Notes under the pieces: model-generated | What the model was told of the DNA's origin: nothing | Databases searched by the model: none | Seen by the model: only the letters and a program-made list of their open reading frames with translations | Position numbers and translations under genes: made by a program | Assembly (NCBI GenBank): GCA_028282805.1 | Contig: JANQHD010000010.1 | Location: forward strand, 62,001-126,000 | Source of the DNA: Phycisphaeraceae bacterium | GTDB lineage: Bacteria; Planctomycetota; Phycisphaerae; Phycisphaerales; Zrk34 | DNA: 64,000 nt | Reading direction: 5' to 3' | Shown: one piece after another, positions 27,303 through 35,723 of the stretch | Position numbering within the stretch: the first letter of the stretch is position 1 | Layout of the letters: each line of letters starts with the position of its first letter

Positions 27303-28441
27303 GCCGCACCCCGCAGTCTCTCGGCCGCCGAGGGCAGGCTCCGCAGCGCCAGGCCCGTGACCAGGGCCCACTCGCTCTGCGTGCCGCGTCGTTCGATCGT
27401 GACCTGGCTGGGCGTCAGGTCGATGCCGCCCAACGGCGCGACGGGCGCGGCTTCGATCTCCAGGTGCTCGCCGATCACCGACGCCAGCTGCGGGTCGTAC
27501 GCCTCGCCGCCGACCAGCCCGATCGACGCCGGGCGGGCGCCGCGGAAGGTCACCGAGTAGTACCGCAAGCACAGGCCGGCCTCGTTGGCGAGCTCGGCGA
27601 CGATCGGCCGGGTCGCTTCGAGCACGGCGCGCTGCACGTTCTCCCGGCGGGTCGAGCCGAACAACTGGTTGTCCTGTTCCGTTTCGTCGCCGCCGCGCGC
27701 GACCTTGGTGCGCATCGCCGACGCGTCTTGCAGGGAAAGGTCGAGGCTCTTGGCGACCGCCTGGTTCAGGTCTTGGCCGCCGATCTGCACGGGCTTGTAG
27801 AACACCACGCGGTTGCCGCGCAGGATCATGACCTTGGAGCTGACCAAGCCCACGTCGATCACCGCGCGGACCTGGTCCTGGTCGTCCTCGCGGCGGCGCA
27901 GGCGGGCGAACGTCCGGCACAACGCCGTCGGCTCGGTCTCGATCGCCACCGGGCGCAGGCCCAGGTCGGTCAGCATCGTCATGTGGTTCTGGAGGACCGT
28001 GTCGGGCACGGCCATGATGATCAGCTCGTCGCGCACGTCGTCGCCGTGGCTGACCTCGCCGGCGTCGATGAACTCGATGTGCGCCTCGCCGGGCTTGAGC
28101 CCGAGCCGGTCCATCGCTTCCCAGCGCACGGCCTCGGCGCGTTCGCTGGGTGGCATCTGCGGCAGGCGCAGGTTCTTGAACGTGATTTCGGCCGAGGAGA
28201 TCGCGGTCACCACGCGCCGGCCGTGGAACGGGGCGTTGTCGAGCAGCTGCCCGACGGCCTTGGCGTAAACCTCCTGCCGCGCCGCCGGGTCGTCCGGCAT
28301 CGCGCGGGGCAGCTCGTAGAGCCCGTTGGCCGCGACGGCCAGCTTGTCGCCGACGCCGCGGAACTGGAGCATCTTCACCGAGCGCGCCCCGATGTCGAGC
28401 CCGATCGGCGAGTAGTTTGAATGAAAGATCGACCCGATCAC
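27299..28441 (-). CDS. pilM: PilM-like actin-fold protein
   Basis: Cytoplasmic actin-like ATPase partner of PilN. The 380-residue protein begins with IGLDIGARSVKMLQFRG, the phosphate-1 loop of the ASKHA fold. Phosphate-2 is AVIDVGLVSSKVMILRG, and an adenosine-type loop IGLVGGEAYDP follows. GTG 28441 is chosen because GGGAGG lies six bases upstream; the frame continues upstream only into the previous gene. Head of the pilM-N-O-P block. Confidence 0.92.
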   Translation of the reverse strand: MIGSIFHSNYSPIGLDIGARSVKMLQFRGVGDKLAVAANGLYELPRAMPDDPAARQEVYAKAVGQLLDNAPFHGRRVVTAISSAEITFKNLRLPQMPPSERAEAVRWEAMDRLGLKPGEAHIEFIDAGEVSHGDDVRDELIIMAVPDTVLQNHMTMLTDLGLRPVAIETEPTALCRTFARLRRREDDQDQVRAVIDVGLVSSKVMILRGNRVVFYKPVQIGGQDLNQAVAKSLDLSLQDASAMRTKVARGGDETEQDNQLFGSTRRENVQRAVLEATRPIVAELANEAGLCLRYYSVTFRGARPASIGLVGGEAYDPQLASVIGEHLEIEAAPVAPLGGIDLTPSQVTIERRGTQSEWALVTGLALRSLPSAAERLRGAA

Positions 28442-28442
28442 C

Positions 28443-28958
28443 TTAGCCTCCCGCGACCTGCTCGACCGTGACCCGGCCGGTGAAGGCCGTGACGGTGACC
28501 CGGTATCGCACGGACCCGGCGAGCAGATCGATCGTTCCCCCACTGCTTGGTGTCCCCAACTCGTCGAAGCTGACTTCCGTGTCGCCGCCGAAGTCCACCG
28601 AGGCGATGGTGACCTGGCCGAAGCCGGAGGTCGGCCCGAAGTTGACCTGGTACTGGCCCCCCAGCCAGGCCGCGGGCAGCGTGGTGTCGGTGCTGTCGGT
28701 CAGCCGGTACGAGTTACCCCCCACGTTGAAGATGACCTTCCGCGTGGTCTGTTCGGCGATGGCGGTGTTCTGCGCCGCGTAGAGGTCGGAGACCAGGGTG
28801 CGCGCGGCGCCCTGGGCCTCGAACGTGTCGCTGGATGCCATCTGGGGCACGACCAGCGCCGCGGCGATCCCGAGGATCACGATCACCACCAACAGCTCCA
28901 CGACGGTGAACCCCTCACCGCGTGCCGCCGCATAGCGTGATGTCGTGTGTGCGTTCAT
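28443..28958 (-). CDS. GspH-type minor pseudopilin
   Basis: A 171-residue pseudopilin with the class III signal GEGFTVVELLVVIVILGIAAA: cleavage after the glycine, then a phenylalanine and E5. A beta-rich C-terminal domain follows. A GspH/FimT-like assignment is based on the early helix and the ending RYRVTVTAFTGRVTVEQ. It ends one base before the pilM start region and follows the small protein gene at 28988. Confidence 0.85.
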   Translation of the reverse strand: MNAHTTSRYAAARGEGFTVVELLVVIVILGIAAALVVPQMASSDTFEAQGAARTLVSDLYAAQNTAIAEQTTRKVIFNVGGNSYRLTDSTDTTLPAAWLGGQYQVNFGPTSGFGQVTIASVDFGGDTEVSFDELGTPSSGGTIDLLAGSVRYRVTVTAFTGRVTVEQVAGG

Positions 28959-28987
28959 GTCCAACACCGACCCACTTTCTTGCTTGC

Positions 28988-29257
28988 TTATTTCTTCTCT
29001 TCTTCCACTTCCGGCGCTTCGCTGATCAGCACGCGCATCTTGCCGGAGGTGAGGATCGCCTTGACCTCGTCGGTGCGCTTGTTGAGCAGCTTGAGCTGGT
29101 CGACGATCTGCTGGCGCTGCGCGCCGCCGTCGGGGATGCCCTGGCCGTAGGCCGGGCTCGCCAGCTCGGCGCCGCTGTTCCACGACGTCCACAGCTGCAA
29201 CGCCAGGAGCACCGCCAGGGCGGTGAGGATCGTGTTCAGGTACTTGATCGAGCTCAT
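28988..29257 (-). CDS. Small secretion-operon protein of unknown function
   Basis: An 89-residue protein with one N-terminal hydrophobic helix (residues 8-25), then a short helical region (QRQQIVDQLKLLNKRTDEVK) and a highly acidic end (EAPEVEEEKK). AAAGGAG precedes the ATG, so it is well translated. No family recognised. It lies between a PilX-like protein and the GspH-like pseudopilin and may be an accessory to pseudopilus assembly. Confidence 0.65.
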   Translation of the reverse strand: MSSIKYLNTILTALAVLLALQLWTSWNSGAELASPAYGQGIPDGGAQRQQIVDQLKLLNKRTDEVKAILTSGKMRVLISEAPEVEEEKK

Positions 29258-29269
29258 GGCAAGCTCCTT

Positions 29270-30460
29270 TCAGTTCGCGGTCGCCGCGTGCAGGTAATCG
29301 AGCACGGTCACGGTCTGTTGGCCCGAGCCGCCCCCGCCGGCCGCGCCGAAATAAGAAACCTGGGATGAGCCGTCGTCTTGGACAGCCTGGAAACTGACGT
29401 CCAGGTTTCCCGGATAGAAGATCGGCAGTCCGCCGACGGCAATTAACCCTTCGCGCGCGGTAAATGTCGAGTTTCTGGCGCCCCACGAGCTGATCACGCG
29501 GTTTCCGACGTAAGCGGTGCCGGTGCTGACGTCGACGTCCGAGCCGTTGCGGTTCATGTAGACGTTGTTTTCCACGAGCAGCGACATCTGGTTATCCGGA
29601 CCGTCGATCTCCAGGTCGTTGTTGTTGACGACGAGGTGGCCGCGCACGACGAAGATGCCGTCGTGGATGTGCAGGTCGTTGGCGAGGCTGAGGGTTTCTT
29701 CGACCACGACGACGCCCAGGGGGTTGGTGGGCGAGGCGGGGTAGTAGTTGGGCGGCAGGCTGTTGGCCTGGGCCTCGGTGAGCACCTCGGCGGCGTAGGT
29801 CGAGCCGTTGTAGGTGTAGGTCTCGTAGTCGTCGAGTTCGACGGTGGGCATCTCGACGGCCTCGGCGCCCGGGTCGGTGCCGCCGGTCGAGCCGAGGTTG
29901 GTGATGTTCCCCGAGGCGCTGAGCGTGCCGGAGATGTTGCCGAGGTTGAAGACGTTGCCGTTGACGTGCAGGTCGCCTTCGACGTCGAGGCTCCAGGGGA
30001 TGAAGCCGGAGTTCCCGATGACCATGGCGTGCTGCATGCTCATGCCGCCGCCGGCGACGACGACGGTGACGTCCATATGGATGGCGTGGGTGAGGCTCTG
30101 GCCGCTGCGCCCGATCATCGAGCCGGTGGCGGTGATGCGGTAGGTGTCGCCGGAGATGTTGGCGATGGCCACGTCGTAGCTGCCGGGCACGCCGGGCAGG
30201 GTGCGGCCGGCGACGCCGGACCAGATCGTCTGCCCGGCCGGCGGGTTGGCCAAGCGGTAGAGCCCCTCGGTCAAGCCGGACTCGGCGAGGAAGACCGAGG
30301 TGTCGCGGTCGATCATGTTGCTCGAGGCGCGGGCGGTGGCCGGGAGGCTGGACACGAGGCTCATGCCCACGATGAACACGACGGTGACGGCGACCATGAC
30401 CATGATCATGGCGATGCCGCGTCGCGACGCGGGGCGGTGTGTCGGGTGTGGGTCGAGCAT
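29270..30460 (-). CDS. PilX-like/beta-helical minor pilin-associated protein
   Basis: A 396-residue protein with an N-terminal hydrophobic helix after a basic segment (SRRGIAMIMVMVAVTVVF), similar to PilX-type minor pilins (no conserved E5 visible). Repetitive short beta strands rich in N, G, V and L follow (residues 140-330, for example LDVEGDLHVNGNVFNLGNIS), suggesting a polymer-like or beta-helix fold. Gly-rich near the C-terminus (GAAGGGGSG). AGGAG upstream. Part of the minor-pilin block. Confidence 0.75.
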   Translation of the reverse strand: MLDPHPTHRPASRRGIAMIMVMVAVTVVFIVGMSLVSSLPATARASSNMIDRDTSVFLAESGLTEGLYRLANPPAGQTIWSGVAGRTLPGVPGSYDVAIANISGDTYRITATGSMIGRSGQSLTHAIHMDVTVVVAGGGMSMQHAMVIGNSGFIPWSLDVEGDLHVNGNVFNLGNISGTLSASGNITNLGSTGGTDPGAEAVEMPTVELDDYETYTYNGSTYAAEVLTEAQANSLPPNYYPASPTNPLGVVVVEETLSLANDLHIHDGIFVVRGHLVVNNNDLEIDGPDNQMSLLVENNVYMNRNGSDVDVSTGTAYVGNRVISSWGARNSTFTAREGLIAVGGLPIFYPGNLDVSFQAVQDDGSSQVSYFGAAGGGGSGQQTVTVLDYLHAATAN

Positions 30461-30479
30461 ATGGGGGCGCTCCTGCGGG

Positions 30480-31172
30480 TTACGGGCCCGTGTAGGTCAC
30501 GTCGACGGACTCCGTCGCGTCGCCGTCGAGGTCGTTGACAAAGTCGACGGCCGAGTCGGGCGCACGGGCCCACGCCCCGACCATCACGACCTGGTCGCCG
30601 ACGCGGTCGGGCCCGGCGATCCACAGCTCGAGGTTGACGTACTTGTAAGGCTGGTTGGTGTCGGGGCCGTTGGCGACGGTGGCCTTGAAGCGGTTGACGT
30701 CGACGGCCATGTCGTAGCCGGCGGTGTCGGGCCGGCCCCGGAAGGTGGCGGCGAACGCGGTCGACGACACCGTCGCCGGGGCGAACGCGACGTTCACACC
30801 GGGCAACAGCTTCTGCGTGTCGGTCAGGTCGGCGGTGTGCAGCGTCAGCTTGCCGGTGGCGCGCTCGTACGACAACAGCTTCAACTCCGAGAGGTTGACC
30901 TCGGCGTTGAACTGGTCGTTGTCGACCCACAACAGCAAGTCGGCGTGGTCGGCGGAGCTGTGCAGCGCCACGACGCGCTGCGACTGGCGCACCCAGTTGG
31001 TCAGCTGCGTGGAGATGGCGCGGACGGACTGGCTCTGCTCGCGGTGGTCGTCGCGCGTCTGCCAGGCGTCGCCCGTGGCGGCCATCAGCGACGCGATGGC
31101 CAGCCCCAAGATCGACAGGCTGAACAGGGCGAACGTCAGTTCCATCAAGGTCATGCCGGCGCGTGCACGCAT
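30480..31172 (-). CDS. PilW/GspJ-like minor pseudopilin
   Basis: A 230-residue protein with prepilin signal ARAGMTLMELTFALFSLSIL, carrying the glutamate at position +5 after cleavage, then a large beta-rich domain. Gene neighbours are other minor pilins. The family assignment to PilW or GspJ is by size and position only. Confidence 0.8.
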   Translation of the reverse strand: MRARAGMTLMELTFALFSLSILGLAIASLMAATGDAWQTRDDHREQSQSVRAISTQLTNWVRQSQRVVALHSSADHADLLLWVDNDQFNAEVNLSELKLLSYERATGKLTLHTADLTDTQKLLPGVNVAFAPATVSSTAFAATFRGRPDTAGYDMAVDVNRFKATVANGPDTNQPYKYVNLELWIAGPDRVGDQVVMVGAWARAPDSAVDFVNDLDGDATESVDVTYTGP

Positions 31173-31180
31173 GGGTCACC

Positions 31181-31654
31181 TCACTGCGGGGGGAACAGCC
31201 GGCTGACGATCACGGCGGTGGTGTCGGGGTGGGTGACGGTCGCGGTGGCCAACACGTAACGCGGCGCCTCGGCGGGCGTCTCGCTGCCGGTCGCCAGCGG
31301 CACCTCGCTCGCGGAGATCGTCAGCACGAAGCCCTCGAGCGACGGGTCGTTGATCGCGGCGCCCGCGAAGTCAGTGATGTTCAGGCCCGACTCGCTGGTG
31401 CCGTTGAGCGCCAACACGTCGGCCGGGCTCATGGTCATCATGCGCTCGATGGCCTGCGTGGCGATGGCGGCGGAGGTGGTCTGGTCGCTGTCGATCTGCT
31501 GCTGCTTGGCCGCGAGCGACAGCGGGACGGTCAACGCGCCGACGACGATGGCGAGGATCGCCGAGGCGATCAGCACCTCCATCAGCGTAAAACCGCGCCG
31601 GGCACGGGGCGTGCGGCGCGGTCGAGTTCGGGTGATGGGCAGACCGGCGATCAT
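31181..31654 (-). CDS. PilV/GspI-like minor pseudopilin
   Basis: A 157-residue protein with a long basic leader (RTRPRRTPRARR) before the prepilin motif GFTLMEVLIASAILAIVVGA. The remaining domain is small, as in PilV/GspI. It is separated from the PilW-like gene by eight bases. Confidence 0.85.
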   Translation of the reverse strand: MIAGLPITRTRPRRTPRARRGFTLMEVLIASAILAIVVGALTVPLSLAAKQQQIDSDQTTSAAIATQAIERMMTMSPADVLALNGTSESGLNITDFAGAAINDPSLEGFVLTISASEVPLATGSETPAEAPRYVLATATVTHPDTTAVIVSRLFPPQ

Positions 31655-31663
31655 CGCGGCCCC

Positions 31664-32194
31664 TTAATAATCGAAGTACCGCGTGCCCGATAAGCCGGTG
31701 CCCTCGCAGTCGGCGGCAAACTTCTTCGTCGAGGGCTGGTACACCCAGCCGTGCGTGCCGGCCGGGTTGGCCGGGAACGCGCCGGGCCCGACGATACGCA
31801 CGGTGTTGAGCTGGTTGACCGGGTTGTCGGGCATCTCGCGGAGGTAAGGCCCGAACGGGAACAGCGCACTGCTCGCGCCGCCGACCGCGCCCGACGCGTT
31901 GGTCGGCGAGGTCAGCTGCGCCACGAAGTCCGACTCGGTCGGCGCCTGGCTCGTGTCGCCGCCGGGGAACCCGGGCGCCACGGAGTTGTGCTGCACGTGG
32001 TAGGTCAGGATCGCGTTGCGCAGGAAGCGCAGGTCCTCTCTGAGCACGTTCTCGCGGGTCACGGCCGAGGCGTTGGAAAACTGCGGCACGACGATCGCGG
32101 CGAGGATGCCGAGGATCACCACGACGATCAGGATTTCCACGAGCGTGAAGCCCGGGCGTCGGCGTCGCGAGTTGCGTCTGAGTCCGTAGACCAT
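31664..32194 (-). CDS. GspG-like pseudopilin (second copy)
   Basis: A 176-residue pseudopilin with RPGFTLVEILIVVVILGILAA, nearly identical over the first 35 residues to the pilin at 32329-32814, then divergent. Segments such as GPYLREMPDNPVNQLNTV and TGHGWVYQPSTKKFAAD-like elements recall the calcium-binding loop region of GspG. It starts after the terminator at 32271-32304, so its expression is probably lower than that of the first pilin. Confidence 0.88.
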   Translation of the reverse strand: MVYGLRRNSRRRRPGFTLVEILIVVVILGILAAIVVPQFSNASAVTRENVLREDLRFLRNAILTYHVQHNSVAPGFPGGDTSQAPTESDFVAQLTSPTNASGAVGGASSALFPFGPYLREMPDNPVNQLNTVRIVGPGAFPANPAGTHGWVYQPSTKKFAADCEGTGLSGTRYFDY

Positions 32195-32270
32195 TGTCTG
32201 CGCCCCGATCCGCGGTTAGGCGAGGAGACCGGCCGCTTCCGTGCCACGTCGAGCCCCTCACCGTTTTCAG

Positions 32271-32304
32271 AAAAGGTCGTCTTGGCCTTTCAGCCAAGAC
32301 GACC
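32271..32304 (-). terminator. Strong hairpin between the two pilin genes (attenuator)
   Basis: GGTCGTCTTGGC/GCCAAGACGACC, a perfect 12-bp stem with a six-base loop, followed on the minus strand by TTTTC. It sits 25 bases after the major pilin stop, inside the operon. Confidence 0.75.
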
Positions 32305-32328
32305 GGAAGAAGGTTGTTTTCGGTCGGC

Positions 32329-32814
32329 TTAGCTGCCGTAACCCGTCACGTCGCTCGCGGGCAGGCCGAGCTCGGTGATCTTGGCGTTCGAGACACAGGC
32401 CGTGATCTGACCGGTGCTCTGGTTGTAGACCCAACCCACGCCCGCGGCGGCGGTGCCGGAGACCGTCGCGCTGTTCTCGAACGGGTTGACCGGGGGCTGC
32501 TGCAGGTAGGGACCGACGTCATCGGTGTCGCTGTCGGCAGCGGTGTAGTTGCCGCTGGCGTCCGACATCGGATCGGTGACGGTGGTCAGGAAGTCCCAGT
32601 TCGCCGACAGGTTCGGGTACTCACCCTGGTGCTGGATCTGCGCCAGCTCGAGCTGGGCGCGGATCGTCGACAGCTGGGTGGTGAGCGAAGAAGCCTTCGC
32701 CGACTCACTGGCGTTGGTGAACTGGGGGATGACGATCGCGGCAAGGATGCCGAGGATCACCACGACGATCAGGATTTCGACAAGAGTGAAACCACCACGT
32801 TTGCGCGATTGCAT
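32329..32814 (-). CDS. Major pseudopilin/pilin (GspG-like)
   Basis: A 161-residue prepilin with the class III signal GGFTLVEILIVVVILGILAAIVIPQ. It has a typical N-terminal helix and a C-terminal domain with GPYLQQPPVNPFENSATV and GVGWVYNQSTGQITAC. GGAGG upstream. First gene of the operon and the only one ahead of a strong hairpin, so it is likely the most abundant subunit. Gene length and the PVNP motif favour GspG over PilA. Confidence 0.92.
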   Translation of the reverse strand: MQSRKRGGFTLVEILIVVVILGILAAIVIPQFTNASESAKASSLTTQLSTIRAQLELAQIQHQGEYPNLSANWDFLTTVTDPMSDASGNYTAADSDTDDVGPYLQQPPVNPFENSATVSGTAAAGVGWVYNQSTGQITACVSNAKITELGLPASDVTGYGS

Positions 32815-33140
32815 GGCTGAGACCTCCGAAGCTGGAAGTTAACGGTGCTCCAGGCGTGGCCCTACGCCTGACCTAGGCTCCATGTACTTTCTCGGGGGGA
32901 TTCGCGGAAGGGGGTCACACAACCACCTTCCTCCCCTCCGCTTTCTGCTATCCGCTTAGTCGTCCGTTCCGGAGACGGACTTAATCCAAGCATCCAATCG
33001 ATCTGCGCAGCGCCACGGGTCGCTCGTTCGCTAGCGGGGCGTTGTGCTTGTTCGACCGGCAAACTCATCTTCGGCACTCCTTGCCGGTGACTTTCAAACG
33101 ACTCCGCTGAAATCACGATATAACCCAACGGGACGCAAAC
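32815..33140 (-). other. Structured leader of the pilin operon
   Basis: The stretch upstream of the first pilin gene holds at least three hairpins on the minus strand. They are CGGCA/TGCCG at 33072-33086 with AGGAG (a Shine-Dalgarno sequence) exposed in the loop, GTCCGT/ACGGAC at 32962-32980, and CAGGCGT/ACGCCTG at 32851-32870 just before the pilin ribosome site. I found no match to a known riboswitch. A 68-codon frame lies within it (see 32862-33068). Confidence 0.45.
32862..33068 (-). CDS. Possible small protein in the pilin leader
   Basis: A 68-codon frame starting at ATG 33068 with AAGGAG eight bases upstream. The protein (starting MSLPVEQAQRPASERATR) has no recognisable family, and its third-position base usage (AGT, TTA, ATA codons) is unlike neighbouring genes. 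It may be a leader peptide or chance. Confidence 0.25.
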   Translation of the reverse strand: MSLPVEQAQRPASERATRGAAQIDWMLGLSPSPERTTKRIAESGGEEGGCVTPFRESPRESTWSLGQA

Positions 33141-33249
33141 ACCGGTTGAAGATTGCCGCCTCGGCCCACTCGCGGGTCGGCCGGACAACCGTCAGGCCTT
33201 GCCCAGCCGTTACAGACCCCGCCCCGCCTTGCGCGTTTTCAGCGCGCAA

Positions 33250-33278
33250 AAAGAAAGCGCGATCCGTAGATCGCGCTT
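33250..33278 (-). terminator. Terminator of the HEAT-repeat gene
   Basis: AAGCGCGATC/GATCGCGCTT stem, 4-base loop, followed on the minus strand by TTTCTTTTT. Confidence 0.8.
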
Positions 33279-33306
33279 CGTGGGGGCTTGGGTTGTGGGC
33301 CGCGGC

Positions 33307-35478
33307 TCAGTCGACGATCAGCTTCGTGCTGTGCGCCGAGGGCATGTTCAGCGCGCCGTACGCGGCGGCCGCGGCGTCGGCCATCTCGCCCGACGAGCCG
33401 TCGACCAACTGGCGCAGGCGGGTGGCCTGGCGGAGGGAGATCTGCGTGCCGTGGTTGCGGGCGCAGCGGCCGAGCGACCCGAGCAGGGTGATCCGCAGGC
33501 CCTCGTCGCGCTCGGCGTCGAGCGCGGCGTCGGCGATGGCCTGCTGGCCTTCGGGGCCGCCGACCTCGGCGAGCACCGCGGCCGCGGCGATCACCACGGC
33601 GGTGCGCGGGTCGTCCAGCGCCTCGATGACCGCGGCCTTGGCCAGCGACGCGTCGAGCACCTGCGACTCGGCGATCGCCAGGTCTTCCAGCAGCGACAGG
33701 CTCTCGGTGGCGTAGGCCTCGGCCTGCGCCTCGTCGATCGCCCCGCCGCGCATCGTCGCCAGCGCCTGGTTGATCGCCGCCGCGAGCTGCGCGGGCTTGC
33801 CGTCGGCGGGCGTGACCACCGTGCGGGTGTCGTCGGCAAACAAACGGTTGACCGCGCTGATCTGGTCGGCGCCGGCCACCGCGACCATCGGGGCCGAGGC
33901 GACCTTGTACTGCTGGGCGCGGCCGACGTTGAACGCGTTGATCGTCGACACCGGGCCCTGGATCACGACCAGGTCCACGCCCGTGACCGTCAGCAGCTCG
34001 TCGCCGAGGTTCACGATGTCGGTCGCCTGGATGACCTCGAACTGCCCGGCGTCGCGCACCGCGGCGGACAGGCCGTTGAGCGTCTCGCGCTGCTCGGCGA
34101 CGACCAGCGCCACCGGCTTGGTGGTCTGGCGGACGGCCTCGGCCAGCACCGGGATCACCCGGCCGGCGCCCTCGAAGTCTTCGGCGGGCTTGGCGTGGGC
34201 GATGGCGAACGCCGCCTCGTAACGCACACGCCGGTCGCTGGCGCTCAGCGCCTGAACCAGCGCCTCGGGCGCCTCGACGAGCAGCTCGCCGCCGGCGGTG
34301 GCCGCGAGGGCGCGGATGCCGTCGAGCGCCAGCTCCGCGTCGTGCGCGGCCAGGGCTTTGACGAGCGTGGGCGTGACGTGGTCGGGCCCGGCGAGCGTGG
34401 CGTAGAACCGCGGGCTGCGCATCTCCTCGCCGTAGCTCGGGTCGTTCACGCCCTCGGGCAGGCGGTTCTCGCGGCGGAAGTTGGCCGTGATCCACACGCT
34501 CAGCGCATCGCCAAGGTCGGCGTCGAGCTCGAGCGCCCGGCGGGCGGCCTGCATGGCCATCACGTCGATGTAGATCGCCGTGGGCACCCGCTGGTAGGTC
34601 AGGTTGCCGCCGTCGGAGACCATCCAGCGCAGGTTGGTCTCCGCGTCGGGTTCGAGCGTGAGCGAGGGCGTGTTGTCGTAGTAGTCGCGGGCGAGCTTGA
34701 GGTAGAGCGACGCGGCGCTGGTCTGCGGGTCGAGCTCCCGGCCGCGCGTGACGCTCAGCAGCGCCTCGACGACCACCGCGTGGGTCGATTCGTCGGTCTG
34801 CGGGTCCTCGGCCAGCTGCTTGAGGTAGGGCAGCGCCAACGGGTAACGGATGCGTCCGAGGATGCGCGCCACGTCCTGCTGCGTCGCGGCCGGAAGGTCG
34901 CGCAGCGATTCGCTCAGCGGCAGCACGACCGGCCGGCCGATCGCCGCCAGCGCCTCGATCGCGTAGGGGCGGAGCTGCTTGTCGCGGTCGGACTCGGCGA
35001 GCACGACCTTGAGCAGTTGGGGCGTGGCGTACTCGCCGGCTTCCTTGAGGCGACGCACCGCGTTGGTGCGCGCCCGCAGGCCCGTGTCGAGCTTGTCGAT
35101 CTCACCGGCGATGCGGTCGATGTTGCGGATCACCGCGATCTTCGCGTCGTCGATCGCCTTCTCGACCCGCGCCGCGACGTCGGCCACGCCGTGCGTGCCC
35201 TCGCCGGACATCCGCTTCATCCGCTCCAGGTCCTTGGCGAAGCCCTTGGCGTACGGGCTTTCCTCGACGACCTCGAGCAGCGCCTCGGGGGCGAGGGCCA
35301 TCTCGACCAGGGCCTGGCCGTTCGCCGCGGCCAGGTCGAGCCGGGCCACGCGCGAGTAGTGGATGAAGTCTTTCCAGTGCTGTGAGCCCTGTTCGTCCAA
35401 CGCCGAGGCCGGCGATGCGAAAACGAGCGCGGTCAGCAGCGTGATGCCTACGGCCAACGCGACTGAGAATCGTGACAT
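33307..35478 (-). CDS. Exported HEAT-repeat protein
   Basis: A 723-residue secreted protein: signal peptide ending SPASALDE, then alpha-helical HEAT repeats (for example RPYAIEALAAIGRPVVLPLSE, VARILGRIRYPLALPYLKQL and DRRVRYEAAFAIAHAKP). A receiver-like or Rossmann-like segment sits in the middle (KPVALVVAEQRETLNGLSAA, VDLVVIQGPVSTINA, AAPMVAVAG). This segment looks like a degenerate response-regulator receiver domain without phospho-acceptor. Function unknown; HEAT scaffolds bind other proteins. ATG 35478 has GGAGG upstream. Promoter at 35561-35589. Confidence 0.8.
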   Translation of the reverse strand: MSRFSVALAVGITLLTALVFASPASALDEQGSQHWKDFIHYSRVARLDLAAANGQALVEMALAPEALLEVVEESPYAKGFAKDLERMKRMSGEGTHGVADVAARVEKAIDDAKIAVIRNIDRIAGEIDKLDTGLRARTNAVRRLKEAGEYATPQLLKVVLAESDRDKQLRPYAIEALAAIGRPVVLPLSESLRDLPAATQQDVARILGRIRYPLALPYLKQLAEDPQTDESTHAVVVEALLSVTRGRELDPQTSAASLYLKLARDYYDNTPSLTLEPDAETNLRWMVSDGGNLTYQRVPTAIYIDVMAMQAARRALELDADLGDALSVWITANFRRENRLPEGVNDPSYGEEMRSPRFYATLAGPDHVTPTLVKALAAHDAELALDGIRALAATAGGELLVEAPEALVQALSASDRRVRYEAAFAIAHAKPAEDFEGAGRVIPVLAEAVRQTTKPVALVVAEQRETLNGLSAAVRDAGQFEVIQATDIVNLGDELLTVTGVDLVVIQGPVSTINAFNVGRAQQYKVASAPMVAVAGADQISAVNRLFADDTRTVVTPADGKPAQLAAAINQALATMRGGAIDEAQAEAYATESLSLLEDLAIAESQVLDASLAKAAVIEALDDPRTAVVIAAAAVLAEVGGPEGQQAIADAALDAERDEGLRITLLGSLGRCARNHGTQISLRQATRLRQLVDGSSGEMADAAAAAYGALNMPSAHSTKLIVD

Positions 35479-35560
35479 GGACGCCTCCGATGTTTGCAAA
35501 CGGATGAGCGCGACGCGCTCAAGCAAGGGGGGTGGATGACGTAAATCCCTTTGCTGCAAA

Positions 35561-35589
35561 AATGTACCGCTGGGCCCGCCCAGTGTCAA
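35561..35589 (-). promoter_or_regulatory. Promoter with dyad in the spacer
   Basis: On the minus strand TTGACA is spaced 17 bases from TACATT. The spacer itself contains the dyad CTGGGC-GG-GCCCAG (35570-35583), placed so a bound regulator would cover the promoter of the HEAT-repeat gene. Confidence 0.6.
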
Positions 35590-35723
35590 CGAAACCGCCC
35601 CACCGCCCCTCCAAGCCCGGCTCCCAGCGGTCCGCCGTGAAGACCGGGATCTCAAAGGCGTCCTGAAACACCAATACGCAGCGTTCGTCTACACTTTCAG
35701 AACGACCCCGAAGGAGTTATCCC

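Noticed and set aside
32815-33140. c-di-GMP-I or -II riboswitch in the pilin leader
   Set aside because: The hairpins exist, but the conserved internal-loop strings of the known GEMM classes are missing.
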